Shown: one piece after another, positions 27,537-36,994 of the stretch | Position numbering within the stretch: the first letter of the stretch is position 1 | Layout: every line of letters starts with the position of its first letter | Assembly: GCF_003003035.1 (NCBI RefSeq) | Contig: NZ_PVTS01000002.1 | Location: 353,465 to 415,608 of the forward strand | Reading direction: 5' to 3' | DNA length: 62,144 bases | From: Marinilabilia salmonicolor | Lineage (GTDB): Bacteria; Bacteroidota; Bacteroidia; Bacteroidales; Marinilabiliaceae | Notes under the pieces: model-generated | Database searches by the model: none | Told to the model about the DNA's origin: nothing | What the model saw: only the letters and a program-made list of their open reading frames with translations | Made by a program: the position numbers and the translations under genes

Positions 27537-27842
27537 ATGTATATTGTATTAATCCAGTTCAGACGTTCCGACGAACAAGTCAATTACCACAAAAAAGCAC
27601 ACCTCTCGTTTCTAAAAGAGCAGGTGGAAGCGGGTAATTTCATCATTTCAGGAAACCGAACTCCCAACACAGGCGAAGTAATTCTTTCCTGCCTTCCGGA
27701 TATGGAAACTCTTTATGAAATCCTACAGGAAGATCCATTCTATAAAAACAGAATCGGCCAGTACGAAATCATCGAATTTGACCCCGAAATAAAATGCCGG
27801 GAAATAACAAACTTTATAGAGGAACGCGAGGAGAACCCCTGA
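27537..27842 (+). CDS. YciI-like protein
   Basis: 101 residues of the YciI family (ferredoxin-like fold, PF03795). The family residues are visible as HLSFLKEQVEAGNFIISG and DPFYKNRIGQYEIIEFDP. Some relatives are dehydrochlorinases, but most have no known substrate. It is one of the few plus-strand genes, divergent from the YfhO gene with about 130 bp between them. Confidence 0.87.
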   Translation: MYIVLIQFRRSDEQVNYHKKAHLSFLKEQVEAGNFIISGNRTPNTGEVILSCLPDMETLYEILQEDPFYKNRIGQYEIIEFDPEIKCREITNFIEEREENP

Positions 27843-27947
27843 ACAGGCCACACCTGGCTCAATTCAGCATAAATTAGAAGAAGATTTTTCGAATTTCACT
27901 TCCTGATACTTGAGCATCTCATGTCGAAAACACATAAATTATTGGGG

Positions 27948-28229
27948 TTAAAAATCCTCACAATGCCGTATGCGAAACCTGGTATATCCGTAAACCGGAA
28001 CATCAAATATCTGAAACGTACTGACCACCGCTTGAGGAGGACCCATTCTACACTTTTCCAAAAACTTATCCAGCATTTCTGATGTCCCTTCAGCATCTAC
28101 CTCCACATTACCACCGGGCATGTTTTTTACATATCCGTTGATTTGATACCGGTGGGCATTTTCCTGCACAAAATAACGAAATCCCACTCCCTGAACTCTT
28201 CCTCCGATTATCAACCTTACTCTCTTCAT
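27948..28229 (-). CDS. acyP: Acylphosphatase
   Basis: 93 residues from ATG 28229 (a second ATG lies 12 bp upstream). The signature GRVQGVGFRYF carries the phosphate-binding loop and catalytic Arg, and GYVKNMPGGNVEV carries the catalytic Asn. It hydrolyses acyl phosphates in the cytoplasm. It stands alone between YciI and a repeat-bearing intergenic region. Confidence 0.93.
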   Translation of the reverse strand: MKRVRLIIGGRVQGVGFRYFVQENAHRYQINGYVKNMPGGNVEVDAEGTSEMLDKFLEKCRMGPPQAVVSTFQIFDVPVYGYTRFRIRHCEDF

Positions 28230-28310
28230 GGGTACTAACATTTAAGACATTGACCGAGCCTGGGTTATTAACTTCCTCGAACCTCTTTTACAAATTCTGT
28301 TTTGCGATGA

Positions 28311-28425
28311 ATAGTCCGTCAAACTTTTTTTCAAATCACTGGAAATTAAACTCTTAAGATTCAAGGAATGTTTTGATAAATTCAGAATTTCAATGTTACA
28401 CGATTTTTCTAACTTCTAAAAATCA
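28311..28425. repeat. Dispersed intergenic repeat, copy 1
   Basis: Starts ATAGTCCGT and ends TTCTAAAAATC, with TCAATGTTACACGATTTTT near its right end. A diverged copy lies at 43547-43671; the distance from ATAGTCCGT to the CAGAA before TCAATGTTA is 72 bp here and 74 bp there, so the two are homologous along their length. Confidence 0.6.
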
Positions 28426-28496
28426 AACCATCTCTTGAATGTTCAATTTCCTATTAATACAGGCATCCTCAATAAAAAGATTACCCTTTCCGGGGC

Positions 28497-29471
28497 TTAC
28501 AATCTCTCTTCCTGAAAATCACTTCTTAAAAACAATCCAAGCTTGTAGAAATCAAACATCCACAAGGCCACTATCCCTCTGGTCAATAAAAATTCAATTA
28601 TTGGTTTAAAAAGGAAAAAGAGCCCTGAAAATACAAACCTCCAGTATTTGATTCTTTTATAGAATTGCAACAAACCAATGTCTCCGGTAAAACCGGGATG
28701 ATAATCGACATAGCCCAATATAACACTCAAATTCTTAATGCTTAAGACACTCTTACGAAGATATTCGCTGTTAATTTCAAGTTCCCCGTTCAATACAGGG
28801 TTATCTATATGGTTGATTTGTATCCCGTTCTCTTTCAGAACAAATCCCAGCAGGGTATCTTCATGTCCGTATTGCGTAATCCGCCCATCAAAAGGAAATT
28901 TAGCCAGCACATCCCGACGAATCAGAAAATTATTGGACATAAACGACCGGTTCGATTCCTTTTGACGTTCTTCAAAGGTTCGGCTCTCCCGGTAAACACC
29001 GTATTTCCACCGCAGTAAATAATCCCTTGCCGGCCTCTCTTTATCGTAAACCCTGCCTCCACAAACTACTTTCACGTCGTCAGAATACACCGATTCAGCA
29101 TAATTCATCAGAAAGTCATCTCTGATAATCAGGGAATCACAATCCAAAAATAACATCCAGGGAAACCGGGCATATTCCAAAAAGAGATTCCTGACACTTG
29201 CTCTGCCCACATTTTCAGGCAACTCCACATAAACCCGCTGATTACAAATGGAACGGTTGATTTTTCTGAACTCCTCATCCGATCCATCGTCAATCAAAAC
29301 AATTTCGCACGGAAAGTTTACCTCAGCTGCCTGTCGGACAAGCTTACTCACCAACTGGCGCACATCATAGTTGAATACCGGTATGCAAACAGATATCAAG
29401 AAAACAGATTTAAAAATTTTAATGCCCCGTTTTTCAGAAAGTAAGAATGCAACCACCTGAAAATCGGGCAT
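28497..29471 (-). CDS. Family 2 glycosyltransferase
   Basis: 324 residues from ATG 29471. The GT-A domain is clear: SVCIPVFNYD, VLIDDGSDEEF and the DxD-like LFLDCDSLI, with an acceptor-side GHEDTLLG motif at about 210. A C-terminal hydrophobic stretch suggests membrane association. It transfers a sugar from a nucleotide donor; the product is unknown. Its ATG overlaps the APS reductase stop by one base (TAATG), so both are probably translated from one message although their jobs seem unrelated. Confidence 0.9.
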   Translation of the reverse strand: MPDFQVVAFLLSEKRGIKIFKSVFLISVCIPVFNYDVRQLVSKLVRQAAEVNFPCEIVLIDDGSDEEFRKINRSICNQRVYVELPENVGRASVRNLFLEYARFPWMLFLDCDSLIIRDDFLMNYAESVYSDDVKVVCGGRVYDKERPARDYLLRWKYGVYRESRTFEERQKESNRSFMSNNFLIRRDVLAKFPFDGRITQYGHEDTLLGFVLKENGIQINHIDNPVLNGELEINSEYLRKSVLSIKNLSVILGYVDYHPGFTGDIGLLQFYKRIKYWRFVFSGLFFLFKPIIEFLLTRGIVALWMFDFYKLGLFLRSDFQEERL

Positions 29472-30175
29472 TATCTCTTGTGTAATCCGCACTCCTTACT
29501 TTCGGGATTTTCCCACCACCAGCGGCCGGCACGAACATCTTCCCAGGACTCAATAGCGCGGGTACAAGGCAGACAGCCAATACTGGGATACCCCTTGTCG
29601 TGAAGCGGATTGTAAGGAACCTTATGCTCTTTAATATAGTACCAAACATCACTCTCCGACCATGCTGCCAGTGGATTAAATTTTAACAGTCCGTTGTTAT
29701 CGTCCCACTCCACCACATGAATGTTCTGGCGGGTAATGGCCTGACCGGCACGCAATCCGCAAATCCAGGCATCCAGCGTACTAAACATTCTTTTCAGCGG
29801 TTCAATCTTACGAATTCCACAACACAGCTTTCTGTTTTCAACACTGTCATAAAACAGGTTAATCCCCTTGCTGTTGACCATCTCTTCCACTTGCTTATAA
29901 TCGGGAAACATTACCTCTATTCTGGTATTGTACTTCTTATTGGTTCGGTCAATCAAGTCATATGTTTCCGGGAACAGGCGTCCGGTATCAAGAGTGAAGA
30001 TCCGGGCATCAGGCTTAATCTTAAGCACCATATCCGTCAACACCTGATCTTCGGCTCCCATACTTGATGAAAGAGCAACCTTGTTACCATATTCATTCAG
30101 AATCCACGTAAGAAGCTCCGTGGGGTCTTTACTGGTAAATTTTTCGTTTAATTCTGCTATTTGCTTTTGATCCAT
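29471..30175 (-). CDS. cysH: Adenylylsulfate reductase, iron-sulfur CysH type
   Basis: 234 residues from ATG 30175. The nucleotide loop SSSMGAEDQ, LDTGRLFPETY and the C-terminal ECGLH with catalytic Cys229 define the PAPS/APS reductase family. Cys118-Cys119 (KLCCG) and Cys201-x2-Cys204 (GCLPC) are the four ligands of a 4Fe-4S cluster, so the enzyme should reduce APS directly to sulfite with thioredoxin. No cysD/cysN or sulfite reductase gene is adjacent, so the rest of the pathway must be elsewhere. Confidence 0.93.
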   Translation of the reverse strand: MDQKQIAELNEKFTSKDPTELLTWILNEYGNKVALSSSMGAEDQVLTDMVLKIKPDARIFTLDTGRLFPETYDLIDRTNKKYNTRIEVMFPDYKQVEEMVNSKGINLFYDSVENRKLCCGIRKIEPLKRMFSTLDAWICGLRAGQAITRQNIHVVEWDDNNGLLKFNPLAAWSESDVWYYIKEHKVPYNPLHDKGYPSIGCLPCTRAIESWEDVRAGRWWWENPESKECGLHKR

Positions 30176-30217
30176 TGAATTGTTTTTTTGCAAATTTAAG
30201 GATTCCCTCCGGAAAAA

Positions 30218-31255
30218 TTACTTTCCTCCGAAACAAACCCCCATATAACGGGCTTTTTGCACCAGTCCGCTATCCGGTTCCACCAGTCTTAACCGCCCGC
30301 CTACCTCATCGAGGGGCACACTAACAATGTCATTTCCTCTTGCGGCCACCATTACCCCATAGTTTTCCTGATGAATCATCTGAGCAGCATAAGTTCCATA
30401 ACGGGTGGCCAGAATACGATCGGCCGGGGTTGGACTTCCGCCCCGCTGAATATAGCCAAGAACGGTCTCTCTGGTCTCCAAGCCGGTCATTTTCCGTATT
30501 TTTTTTGAGATATAGGCCCCTGCATTTTTCTTTTTACCAGATTTAATTCCCTCTGCCACGACAACAATAGAATAAGGTTTTTTCTTTTGGTTACGTTCTA
30601 TCAGACAATTTGCCACCACATCCATGTCGTAATCCAGTTCGGGAAGCAAAATCACATCTCCTCCCCCGGCAATACCTGAATGCAATGCAATCCAACCGGC
30701 ATGATGGCCCATAACCTCAATGACCATCACTCTTTTATGAGAGTTGGCCGTTGTGTGCAGACGGTCAATGGCCTCGGTTGCAATGGTCAATGCGGTATCA
30801 AACCCAAATGTGACATCTGTACCCCATACATCATTGTCAATCGTTTTTGGAATTCCCACAATATTCAGCCCTTCCTTGTACAAAAGGTTGGCTGTTTCCT
30901 GGGTTCCGTTTCCTCCGATACAAACCAGGGCATCCAGCCCGAGTTCCTTATAGTTTTGCTTTATCAGCTGAGGCTTATCAGACACAATATCACCTTCTTG
31001 TTGCTTAAAAGGTTTCATCCTTGAAGTTCCCAGAATAGTTCCACCCAAAGTTAAAATACCTGAAAGCAGCTGCTCATTAAGAGGAATCACATCTTTCTCA
31101 AGCAGACCGGTAAATCCGTTGGCAATGCCAACGACCTCCATTCCGTACTCAACAATAGCAGTTTTACCAATGCCTCTTATGGTTGCATTAATTCCCGGAC
31201 AATCGCCTCCTGCGGAAAGGATTCCGATTTTCATTTTTTTATTCCCCATGACCAT
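30218..31255 (-). CDS. pfkA: 6-phosphofructokinase, group III type
   Basis: 345 residues from the first of three possible ATGs (31255, 31249, 31234; the last gives the family-like start MKIGILSAGGDCPG). The glycolytic enzyme phosphorylates fructose 6-phosphate. The phosphoryl-donor residues are mixed: GGNGT at 114-118 keeps the Gly that permits ATP but has Asn in place of the usual Asp, and PKTIDND at 136-142 has the Lys found in PPi-using enzymes. The fructose 6-phosphate site (VMGHHAGWIA, RGGSPT) is intact. Donor preference therefore needs assay. Confidence 0.9.
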   Translation of the reverse strand: MVMGNKKMKIGILSAGGDCPGINATIRGIGKTAIVEYGMEVVGIANGFTGLLEKDVIPLNEQLLSGILTLGGTILGTSRMKPFKQQEGDIVSDKPQLIKQNYKELGLDALVCIGGNGTQETANLLYKEGLNIVGIPKTIDNDVWGTDVTFGFDTALTIATEAIDRLHTTANSHKRVMVIEVMGHHAGWIALHSGIAGGGDVILLPELDYDMDVVANCLIERNQKKKPYSIVVVAEGIKSGKKKNAGAYISKKIRKMTGLETRETVLGYIQRGGSPTPADRILATRYGTYAAQMIHQENYGVMVAARGNDIVSVPLDEVGGRLRLVEPDSGLVQKARYMGVCFGGK

Positions 31256-31317
31256 TTCGTTTTTAAACGGTTATTGCCGATTGAAAATCCGGCTGAACTT
31301 TTTGATTGTTTTTTGGG

Positions 31318-32178
31318 TCAGGCATGAAATACCAACAATGGTACGTCGGTATAAAACAGAATACGCCGGGTAATTTCCGGAGTAAACAAACGAGCAATCA
31401 TATTTCGCTTTCGACGCGTCATTGCAATTAGATCAATATTATTTTCCGTTACATACTTTTCCAATGAATCCATAAACTGCTCACTTTGTTCAAAATTGCT
31501 TTTAATCTTATGGTTCCTGTATGTTGCATCGCAATAATCCCGAAATTTCTCCATTCTTCTTATTTCAGTATTATCCGGCTGATGTGCCTGAAACCGAACG
31601 GCATTTATCCGGGTCTGAAAAGGAGTGATGAGCCGAATCAGTTTATGTACTGAAATATAATCAGCATCCCCGAAGTCGGTAATAAACAACACCCTGCTCA
31701 ATTTTTCCAAATCAACGGTGGAGGTAGCAGGAACAGCCAGTACAGGTACAGAAGCTCTTCTCATCACATCGCTTGTAACGCTTCCCAGAAGCTCTTTAAT
31801 GGTTTCCCCCTTGCTTTTGGTCCCCATAATTATGACATCCGGATCCATATCTTTGCTGACCTTTAAAATAACTTCTTCGGCATATCCGAACTCAAACCGG
31901 TTTTCCAACTCAATGTTCTTATCCTGAAGAGAGGTCATCTTATTAATGGCACTTTGACAAAGGTCCGCAAGGCGGTCGCGGGCATCCTGTTCTCTTTTTT
32001 GAATATCTTCTTCACTGTTGGGAGGCATGGCATTCATCCCCTCCTCTATGTCTTCATATTCCGAAAAACTATGCAACAGCGTAACGGTGGATGGGAACTT
32101 ACCGGCCAGCGTCAGCGCATAGGTCAATGCATTTATGGAATGATCGGTAAAGGTTACCGGAACAAGGATTTTTATCAT
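31318..32178 (-). CDS. Universal stress protein with two Usp domains
   Basis: 286 residues made of two UspA-like halves. The first (1-150) carries the nucleotide-binding stretch MGTKSKGETIKELLGSVTSD; the second ends in a degenerate version (MTRRKRNMIARLFTPEITRR), so only the first half is likely to bind ATP. It is a cytoplasmic stress-response protein of unknown detailed action. It sits between the queA terminator and the phosphofructokinase gene. Confidence 0.9.
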   Translation of the reverse strand: MIKILVPVTFTDHSINALTYALTLAGKFPSTVTLLHSFSEYEDIEEGMNAMPPNSEEDIQKREQDARDRLADLCQSAINKMTSLQDKNIELENRFEFGYAEEVILKVSKDMDPDVIIMGTKSKGETIKELLGSVTSDVMRRASVPVLAVPATSTVDLEKLSRVLFITDFGDADYISVHKLIRLITPFQTRINAVRFQAHQPDNTEIRRMEKFRDYCDATYRNHKIKSNFEQSEQFMDSLEKYVTENNIDLIAMTRRKRNMIARLFTPEITRRILFYTDVPLLVFHA

Positions 32179-32236
32179 AGCAGTTCTGTTATAGCAAAAG
32201 CTTGGTTCAGGTTCAAAAGTTACGAAAAAAATGGAT

Positions 32237-32272
32237 AAAAAAAACCCGCATCCACCATTCCGGGATACGGGT
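32237..32272 (-). terminator. Terminator of the ftsX-queA cluster
   Basis: On the minus strand ACCCGTATCC and GGATGCGGGT pair (one mismatch) around a nine-base loop, followed by eight Ts. It is about 20 bp after the queA stop. Confidence 0.88.
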
Positions 32273-32293
32273 CAAACGTTTTTTTATCGCAGA

Positions 32294-33343
32294 TTATATG
32301 ATCAGCATGGCATCTCCGTAGGTGCCAAAACGATATTTCTCCTTAACTGCTGTTTTGTAGGCCTTCATTATCAGATCGTATCCTCCGAAAGCAGCCACCA
32401 TCATCAGCAAAGTGGAATATGGCAGATGGAAGTTGGAAACCATGGAATCGGCCACGCTGAATTCGTAAGGCGGGAAAATAAACTTATTGGTCCATCCCTC
32501 AAACTGATTCACATGCCCGTTGGTGGAGACAGAACTTTCGATGGTTCTCATCACTGTAGTGCCTACCGCACATATCCGACGACGCTCATCCTGTGCCTTA
32601 TTAATCATTTCGGCCGAATTTTCGGGAATAATGATTTGCTCTGAATCCATTTTGTGTTTGGTCAGATCCTCCACATCAACCGATCGAAAACTTCCCAGCC
32701 CCACATGAAGTGTAACGTAAGAAAAATCAACTCCTTTAATTTCGAAACGCTTCAGCAATTCACGGCTAAAGTGCATTCCTGCGGTGGGTGCAGCCACTGC
32801 CCCCTCGTGCTTGGCAAAAATAGTCTGGTAACGCTCCTGATCCTCCGGTTCAACTTTTCTGTTGATGAATTTGGGCAGCGGAGTTTCGCCCAGACTGTAT
32901 AAAGTTTCCTTAAACTCCTCGTGCGATCCGTCAAAAAGGAAACGAAGCGTACGTCCACGGGAAGTAGTATTGTCAATCACCTCGGCTACCAGGGAATCAT
33001 TATCGCCAAAATAAAGTTTGTTTCCGATACGGATTTTACGTGCCGGATCTACCAACACATCCCACAAACGTTGCTCCTTGTTCAGTTCCCGAAGCAAAAA
33101 CACTTCAATTTCAGCACCGGTTTTCTCTTTATTACCATACAATCGCGCAGGAAAAACTTTGGTATTGTTGAATACCATGACATCTTTCTCATCAAAGTAA
33201 TCAATGATGTCTTTAAACACTTTGTGTTCAATTTTCCCGGTATCTTTATGCACTACCATCAAACGCGACTCATCACGATTGGGCGCGGGATGCAATGCGA
33301 TTAGTTCTTCGGGCAATTTGTATTTGAATTTTGACAACTTCAT
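32294..33343 (-). CDS. queA: S-adenosylmethionine:tRNA ribosyltransferase-isomerase
   Basis: 349 residues. QueA transfers and rearranges ribose from SAM to 7-aminomethyl-7-deazaguanine at the wobble base, the next-to-last steps of queuosine. Family features: [21 protein letters not shown] at the start, the GAEIEVFLL and [10 protein letters not shown] stretches, [10 protein letters not shown] and [10 protein letters not shown]. The length is normal. It closes the conserved cluster that begins at ftsX; queD, another queuosine gene, is 10 kb away at 42647. Confidence 0.96.
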   Translation of the reverse strand: MKLSKFKYKLPEELIALHPAPNRDESRLMVVHKDTGKIEHKVFKDIIDYFDEKDVMVFNNTKVFPARLYGNKEKTGAEIEVFLLRELNKEQRLWDVLVDPARKIRIGNKLYFGDNDSLVAEVIDNTTSRGRTLRFLFDGSHEEFKETLYSLGETPLPKFINRKVEPEDQERYQTIFAKHEGAVAAPTAGMHFSRELLKRFEIKGVDFSYVTLHVGLGSFRSVDVEDLTKHKMDSEQIIIPENSAEMINKAQDERRRICAVGTTVMRTIESSVSTNGHVNQFEGWTNKFIFPPYEFSVADSMVSNFHLPYSTLLMMVAAFGGYDLIMKAYKTAVKEKYRFGTYGDAMLII

Positions 33344-33463
33344 AATTCCCTTTGTGATTTTGTATGATTAATTACTCTGTTTTTTAACGCAAAAATAAGC
33401 CTATCTTATACGCAAGAATTGACGGTTTGTTTCAAATAACTTGTTGAAAATTTTTCAACAATC

Positions 33464-34240
33464 CTACCTCACATTAACACCAATCAACCCCTGGTTGTTC
33501 CACTTTTCTTTCAGCTTGTCAAACGCTTCATCGAAAGACTGGACAGACCAGGCATTTTCAACCCGGGCAATCCCAATCTCAGTTCTTCTAAGTCCGGTCA
33601 GGTAAGCACCAGATTTCAGTTCCAGCCCTAAATCCCTTGCAAACGAACGGATATAGGTTCCTTTACTGCAACGAATCTGCACCAGAGCCTCATTGTTGTC
33701 AAAACCCAATAGTTTTAACTGATGAAACACGACCTTCCGTGATTTTATTTCAAACTCCTCTCCTTTTCTGGCCATCTGATACGCTCGTTTCCCGTCCACT
33801 TTGACAGCAGAAAATTGCGGTGGCACCTGATCCTGCTCTCCCAAAAAACGATCTAACGCATTTGCAACCGCATCACCGGTCAGATGTTCAACCGGGAACT
33901 CCTGATCAACCGGAGTTTCCATATCAAACGAAGGAGTGGTAGCTCCGAATTTGATTTTGGCCACATAGGTTTTATCATGTCCCATCAGCCGGTCTATCTG
34001 CTTGGTTGCTCTTCCGGTACAGACAATCACCAAACCTGAAGCAAGCGGATCCAAGGTGCCGGCATGTCCTACTTTCAGCTTCTTAAGCTTTAAGCCATGC
34101 TGAAGGCGCGATCTTATTTTTTTCACCACATCAAACGATGTCCATTCCAACGGTTTATCCACCAACAAAATCAACCCCTCTGAAAAGCAAGCCGGATGAT
34201 CTAAAACAGAGAGATCGGTACAAAATTCATTCAACTCCAT
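33464..34240 (-). CDS. truB: tRNA pseudouridine-55 synthase
   Basis: 258 residues. Makes pseudouridine 55 in the T-loop of tRNA. The catalytic Asp64 is in GHAGTLDPLASG, with DKPLEWTSFDVV before it and the C-terminal RCSKGTYIRSFARDLG present. The gene lies 33 bp after uppP, as in many Bacteroidota. Confidence 0.96.
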   Translation of the reverse strand: MELNEFCTDLSVLDHPACFSEGLILLVDKPLEWTSFDVVKKIRSRLQHGLKLKKLKVGHAGTLDPLASGLVIVCTGRATKQIDRLMGHDKTYVAKIKFGATTPSFDMETPVDQEFPVEHLTGDAVANALDRFLGEQDQVPPQFSAVKVDGKRAYQMARKGEEFEIKSRKVVFHQLKLLGFDNNEALVQIRCSKGTYIRSFARDLGLELKSGAYLTGLRRTEIGIARVENAWSVQSFDEAFDKLKEKWNNQGLIGVNVR

Positions 34241-34273
34241 TATTCCTTAAAATAAACATCGATAAAGTGCAAG

Positions 34274-35077
34274 TTACCACACAAAACCACCTATGGCAAG
34301 AGCCCCTACTATTGCGCAATAAAGTGCAAAATAGATCAGTTTTCCACGCTTCACAATCTCAATCATCCACTGACAAGCGAGCAATCCGCTGATAAAGGCA
34401 GCCACAAAGCCGGTCAGCATCACCAGAGCCCCGATTTCATTGCTTGTAGCCACCTGCGGAACATCAGTCTTCAACAAATCTAAGGTATTCTCACCAATGA
34501 TTGGTACCAAAACCATTAAAAATGAAAACCGCGCAACTTCTGTCCGCTTGTTTCCTATGATTAATCCGGTAGCAATGGTAGCTCCCGACCTTGATATCCC
34601 AGGAAGCACAGCAAATGTCTGAGCAATCCCGATAAGTAAGGCATCCCGGAAAGTAATATCCCTATCGCCAGATTTTTTGTAATACGAAAATGCCAGAAAA
34701 GAAGCAGTAATAAGTAACATCAGACCTACCAACAGCAGCATGCTTCCGGTATTGAAAATCTCTTCCACATAATCTTTAAAAAACAGCCCCACAATAGCAA
34801 TGGGAATCATTGAAAAGGCAATCTTTGCGATATACCGGGTCTCCTCATTCCATTGAAACTTAAAAAGTCCGGCAAATAACTGAACAATGTCTTTGCGAAA
34901 AACCACCAGCGTACTCAGCACTGTAGCTCCGTGAACCACCACCGTAAATCGAAGACTATCCGGAGTCTCAATCCCCAGAAGATGTTTACCTATTTCAAGA
35001 TGTCCGCTGCTGCTTACGGGCAGGAACTCTGTAAGACCCTGAACAATGCCCAGGATTAACGCTTCTAACCAATCCAT
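34274..35077 (-). CDS. uppP: Undecaprenyl-diphosphatase
   Basis: 267 residues, all membrane helices. The BacA/UppP active site is formed by Glu17 in [13 protein letters not shown] (residues 14-26) and PGISRSGAT at 159-167. It recycles undecaprenyl diphosphate for peptidoglycan and surface polymers and can give bacitracin tolerance. It belongs to the ftsX-DUF3098-uppP-truB-queA cluster. Confidence 0.96.
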   Translation of the reverse strand: MDWLEALILGIVQGLTEFLPVSSSGHLEIGKHLLGIETPDSLRFTVVVHGATVLSTLVVFRKDIVQLFAGLFKFQWNEETRYIAKIAFSMIPIAIVGLFFKDYVEEIFNTGSMLLLVGLMLLITASFLAFSYYKKSGDRDITFRDALLIGIAQTFAVLPGISRSGATIATGLIIGNKRTEVARFSFLMVLVPIIGENTLDLLKTDVPQVATSNEIGALVMLTGFVAAFISGLLACQWMIEIVKRGKLIYFALYCAIVGALAIGGFVW

Positions 35078-35183
35078 TTTATACCTAAATTACAATAATC
35101 AGCCGGCCGTTACACCAAAAATGCCTGCCAATAAATACGACAGACATTAACTTATCCAATTAGCCGGTAAATATGTGAAAACC

Positions 35184-35453
35184 CTAATTCTTTTTTTCCA
35201 TCTCTTTGGTGTCCACAGGCTTTTTCATGATGGCATAAATGGCAAATAAAAATCCAAATAACACAACCAGCGGCGCAAGCGTTATTCTTCGAAAACTATA
35301 CACCTCTTCATTAAAAACTTCCGGATTCTCACTACCTCCGCCCATCATCAACAAAAAACCAACGATCACAATCACAAATGCGATGGCCAGTAACAGATAA
35401 TTCTGTTTCTCAAGGGCCATTTCAAATTTCTTTTCTGTCTCCTTTTTCGACAT
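35184..35453 (-). CDS. DUF3098 small membrane protein
   Basis: 89 residues with two membrane segments (about 18-36 and 58-76) joined by a short loop (GGGSENPEVFNEEVYSFRRITLAP) and charged ends. This matches DUF3098, a Bacteroidota family nearly always next to ftsX. The function is unknown; the constant position suggests a partner of FtsX or of the division/peptidoglycan machinery. Confidence 0.85.
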   Translation of the reverse strand: MSKKETEKKFEMALEKQNYLLLAIAFVIVIVGFLLMMGGGSENPEVFNEEVYSFRRITLAPLVVLFGFLFAIYAIMKKPVDTKEMEKKN

Positions 35454-35524
35454 AGCTTTTATTTTTTATGCACTGTTGCTTCATTGTTTCATCTCCGGGA
35501 ATAGCACCCGGTCAGATCTACTGC

Positions 35525-36394
35525 TTAAAAATACAAATCATCCGCTTTCAGGCGAAGGTATTTGTTCACTGCAAAGAATGTAGAGATAAGCGTTATCAAC
35601 ATTCCCAAAAGAATTACCAGTCCAAACAGAACCCCGATTAAAAAGAGGTTATCGAAACCGATCATACCCTGCAACTCTTTGTTCATCCCGTAAATAAGTG
35701 TTGAAAGTAAAAGAATGGCAATGGTTGCCCCGGCCAAACCATTGAGGATGCCGGTAGCCAAAAAAGGTTTTCGAATAAATCCCCGGGTTGCCCCTACCAA
35801 TTGCATGGTCTTTATTAAAAATCGGCGTGAATAGACAGACAACCGAATGGTGTTATTGATCAACGCAATGGCGATAACCAACAAAAGGATGGAAAAACCC
35901 GCAAGAACAATGGTAATCTTCTCGATGTTATCATTCACCGCATGAAGCAGATTTTTTTGATAATATACCTCCTGAACCTGGGGAAAGTTAAGCACCTGGT
36001 TTTCTATAACCGCCATGCTGTCAGGATTGGCATACTCTGCATACACTTTAACTTCAATGCTTGAAAGCAATGGATTGTATCCGAGAAAATCCACAAAATC
36101 CTCTCCCAGCTCCTCCTGCATAATGGCAGCAGCCTCATCCTTGCTTACATAAGCGGCTTCCCGAACATAGGGCGAGGCATTAAGGATTTTTTGAAGTCGC
36201 TGAACTTCTGCCTCACGGGAATTGTCATCCACCAGCACAGTAAAACCCAGATTCTCTTTTACATAGTTGGATAACCGATGTGCGTTGAGAAACAAAAGAC
36301 CGATAATTCCCAACAAAAACAACACCAGTGAAATACTAATCACGGTGGTTACGTAGGAACTTCTGAGTTTTCTTTTTGCTGCAGTATTGCTCAT
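35525..36394 (-). CDS. ftsX: Cell-division ABC transporter permease FtsX
   Basis: 289 residues from ATG 36394 (MSNTAAKRKLRSSYVTTVIS). One membrane helix, a periplasmic domain (about 50-160), then three helices: the standard FtsX layout. With FtsE it regulates peptidoglycan hydrolases at the septum, and an EnvC-like factor is encoded at 55064 in this window. FtsE is not adjacent, as is common in this phylum. The open frame upstream of 36394 lacks family character. Confidence 0.92.
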   Translation of the reverse strand: MSNTAAKRKLRSSYVTTVISISLVLFLLGIIGLLFLNAHRLSNYVKENLGFTVLVDDNSREAEVQRLQKILNASPYVREAAYVSKDEAAAIMQEELGEDFVDFLGYNPLLSSIEVKVYAEYANPDSMAVIENQVLNFPQVQEVYYQKNLLHAVNDNIEKITIVLAGFSILLLVIAIALINNTIRLSVYSRRFLIKTMQLVGATRGFIRKPFLATGILNGLAGATIAILLLSTLIYGMNKELQGMIGFDNLFLIGVLFGLVILLGMLITLISTFFAVNKYLRLKADDLYF

Positions 36395-36755
36395 GAATGT
36401 TGCACATTTTTCCTGATACGCTGGAGCCGTTCCGAAAAATAAATATTTTGTCAAACTCAAAGCGAACAAATTTTTAATCCGGATTTATCGTTTGATAATA
36501 AGGATTCAAAAATCCGCGCAAACTGGAGGTTGACGAAAATAGACATTTCGGAGATGCCCTAATTAAGTTGCAAATATAAAAGAATTTAGTGCTATCCCAT
36601 TAAAATAGTTGCCCTGATTTGGAAGTCTCATGAAAAAAGATTAATAGTTATGCAATAGATTAATATCATACTTGCCTGCCTATCTATGTTTTAAAAAACT
36701 TCACTTAAATCTTAAAATGCAAAACCTCTAAATGTAAAGACAGGACTAAATAGAG
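36395..36755. other. Gene-free interval upstream of ftsX
   Basis: AT-rich sequence of about 360 bp with no gene seen. It should contain the promoter of the ftsX cluster, but no convincing TAnnTTTG box at a good distance was found (TATTTTTC near 36440 is the closest). Confidence 0.4.
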
Positions 36756-36912
36756 TCTGTCTATAAACCAAGCCAATTCTGTTTTAAGAGCTGTTTCTGG
36801 TCAGAAAGTGCCAATTGCCAGGCTTGCGAAGCCGCAAAAAACGGAGTTTACTTATCGTAAATGAGTATTTTGGCGGCAAGCGTAACGACGCAAGTGGTAC
36901 TTTATGGACAGA
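36756..36912. mobile_element. MITE-like element with 12-bp terminal inverted repeats
   Basis: TCTGTCTATAAA (36756-36767) and TTTATGGACAGA (36901-36912) are reverse complements with one mismatch. The 157-bp interior has no gene and contains two further palindromes, TTTCTGGTCAGAAA (36794-36807) and GGCTTGCGAAGCC (36831-36843). ACTAAA occurs just outside both ends (5 bp and 1 bp away), a possible but imperfect target duplication. A non-autonomous element is inferred. Confidence 0.5.
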
Positions 36913-36994
36913 AACTAAAAAACCTGAAAAAGGTTAAATTCAATGACATTTTGGAGTGAATCCGTTAACTTTGGATTCCACAAAAGAAAAAGTC

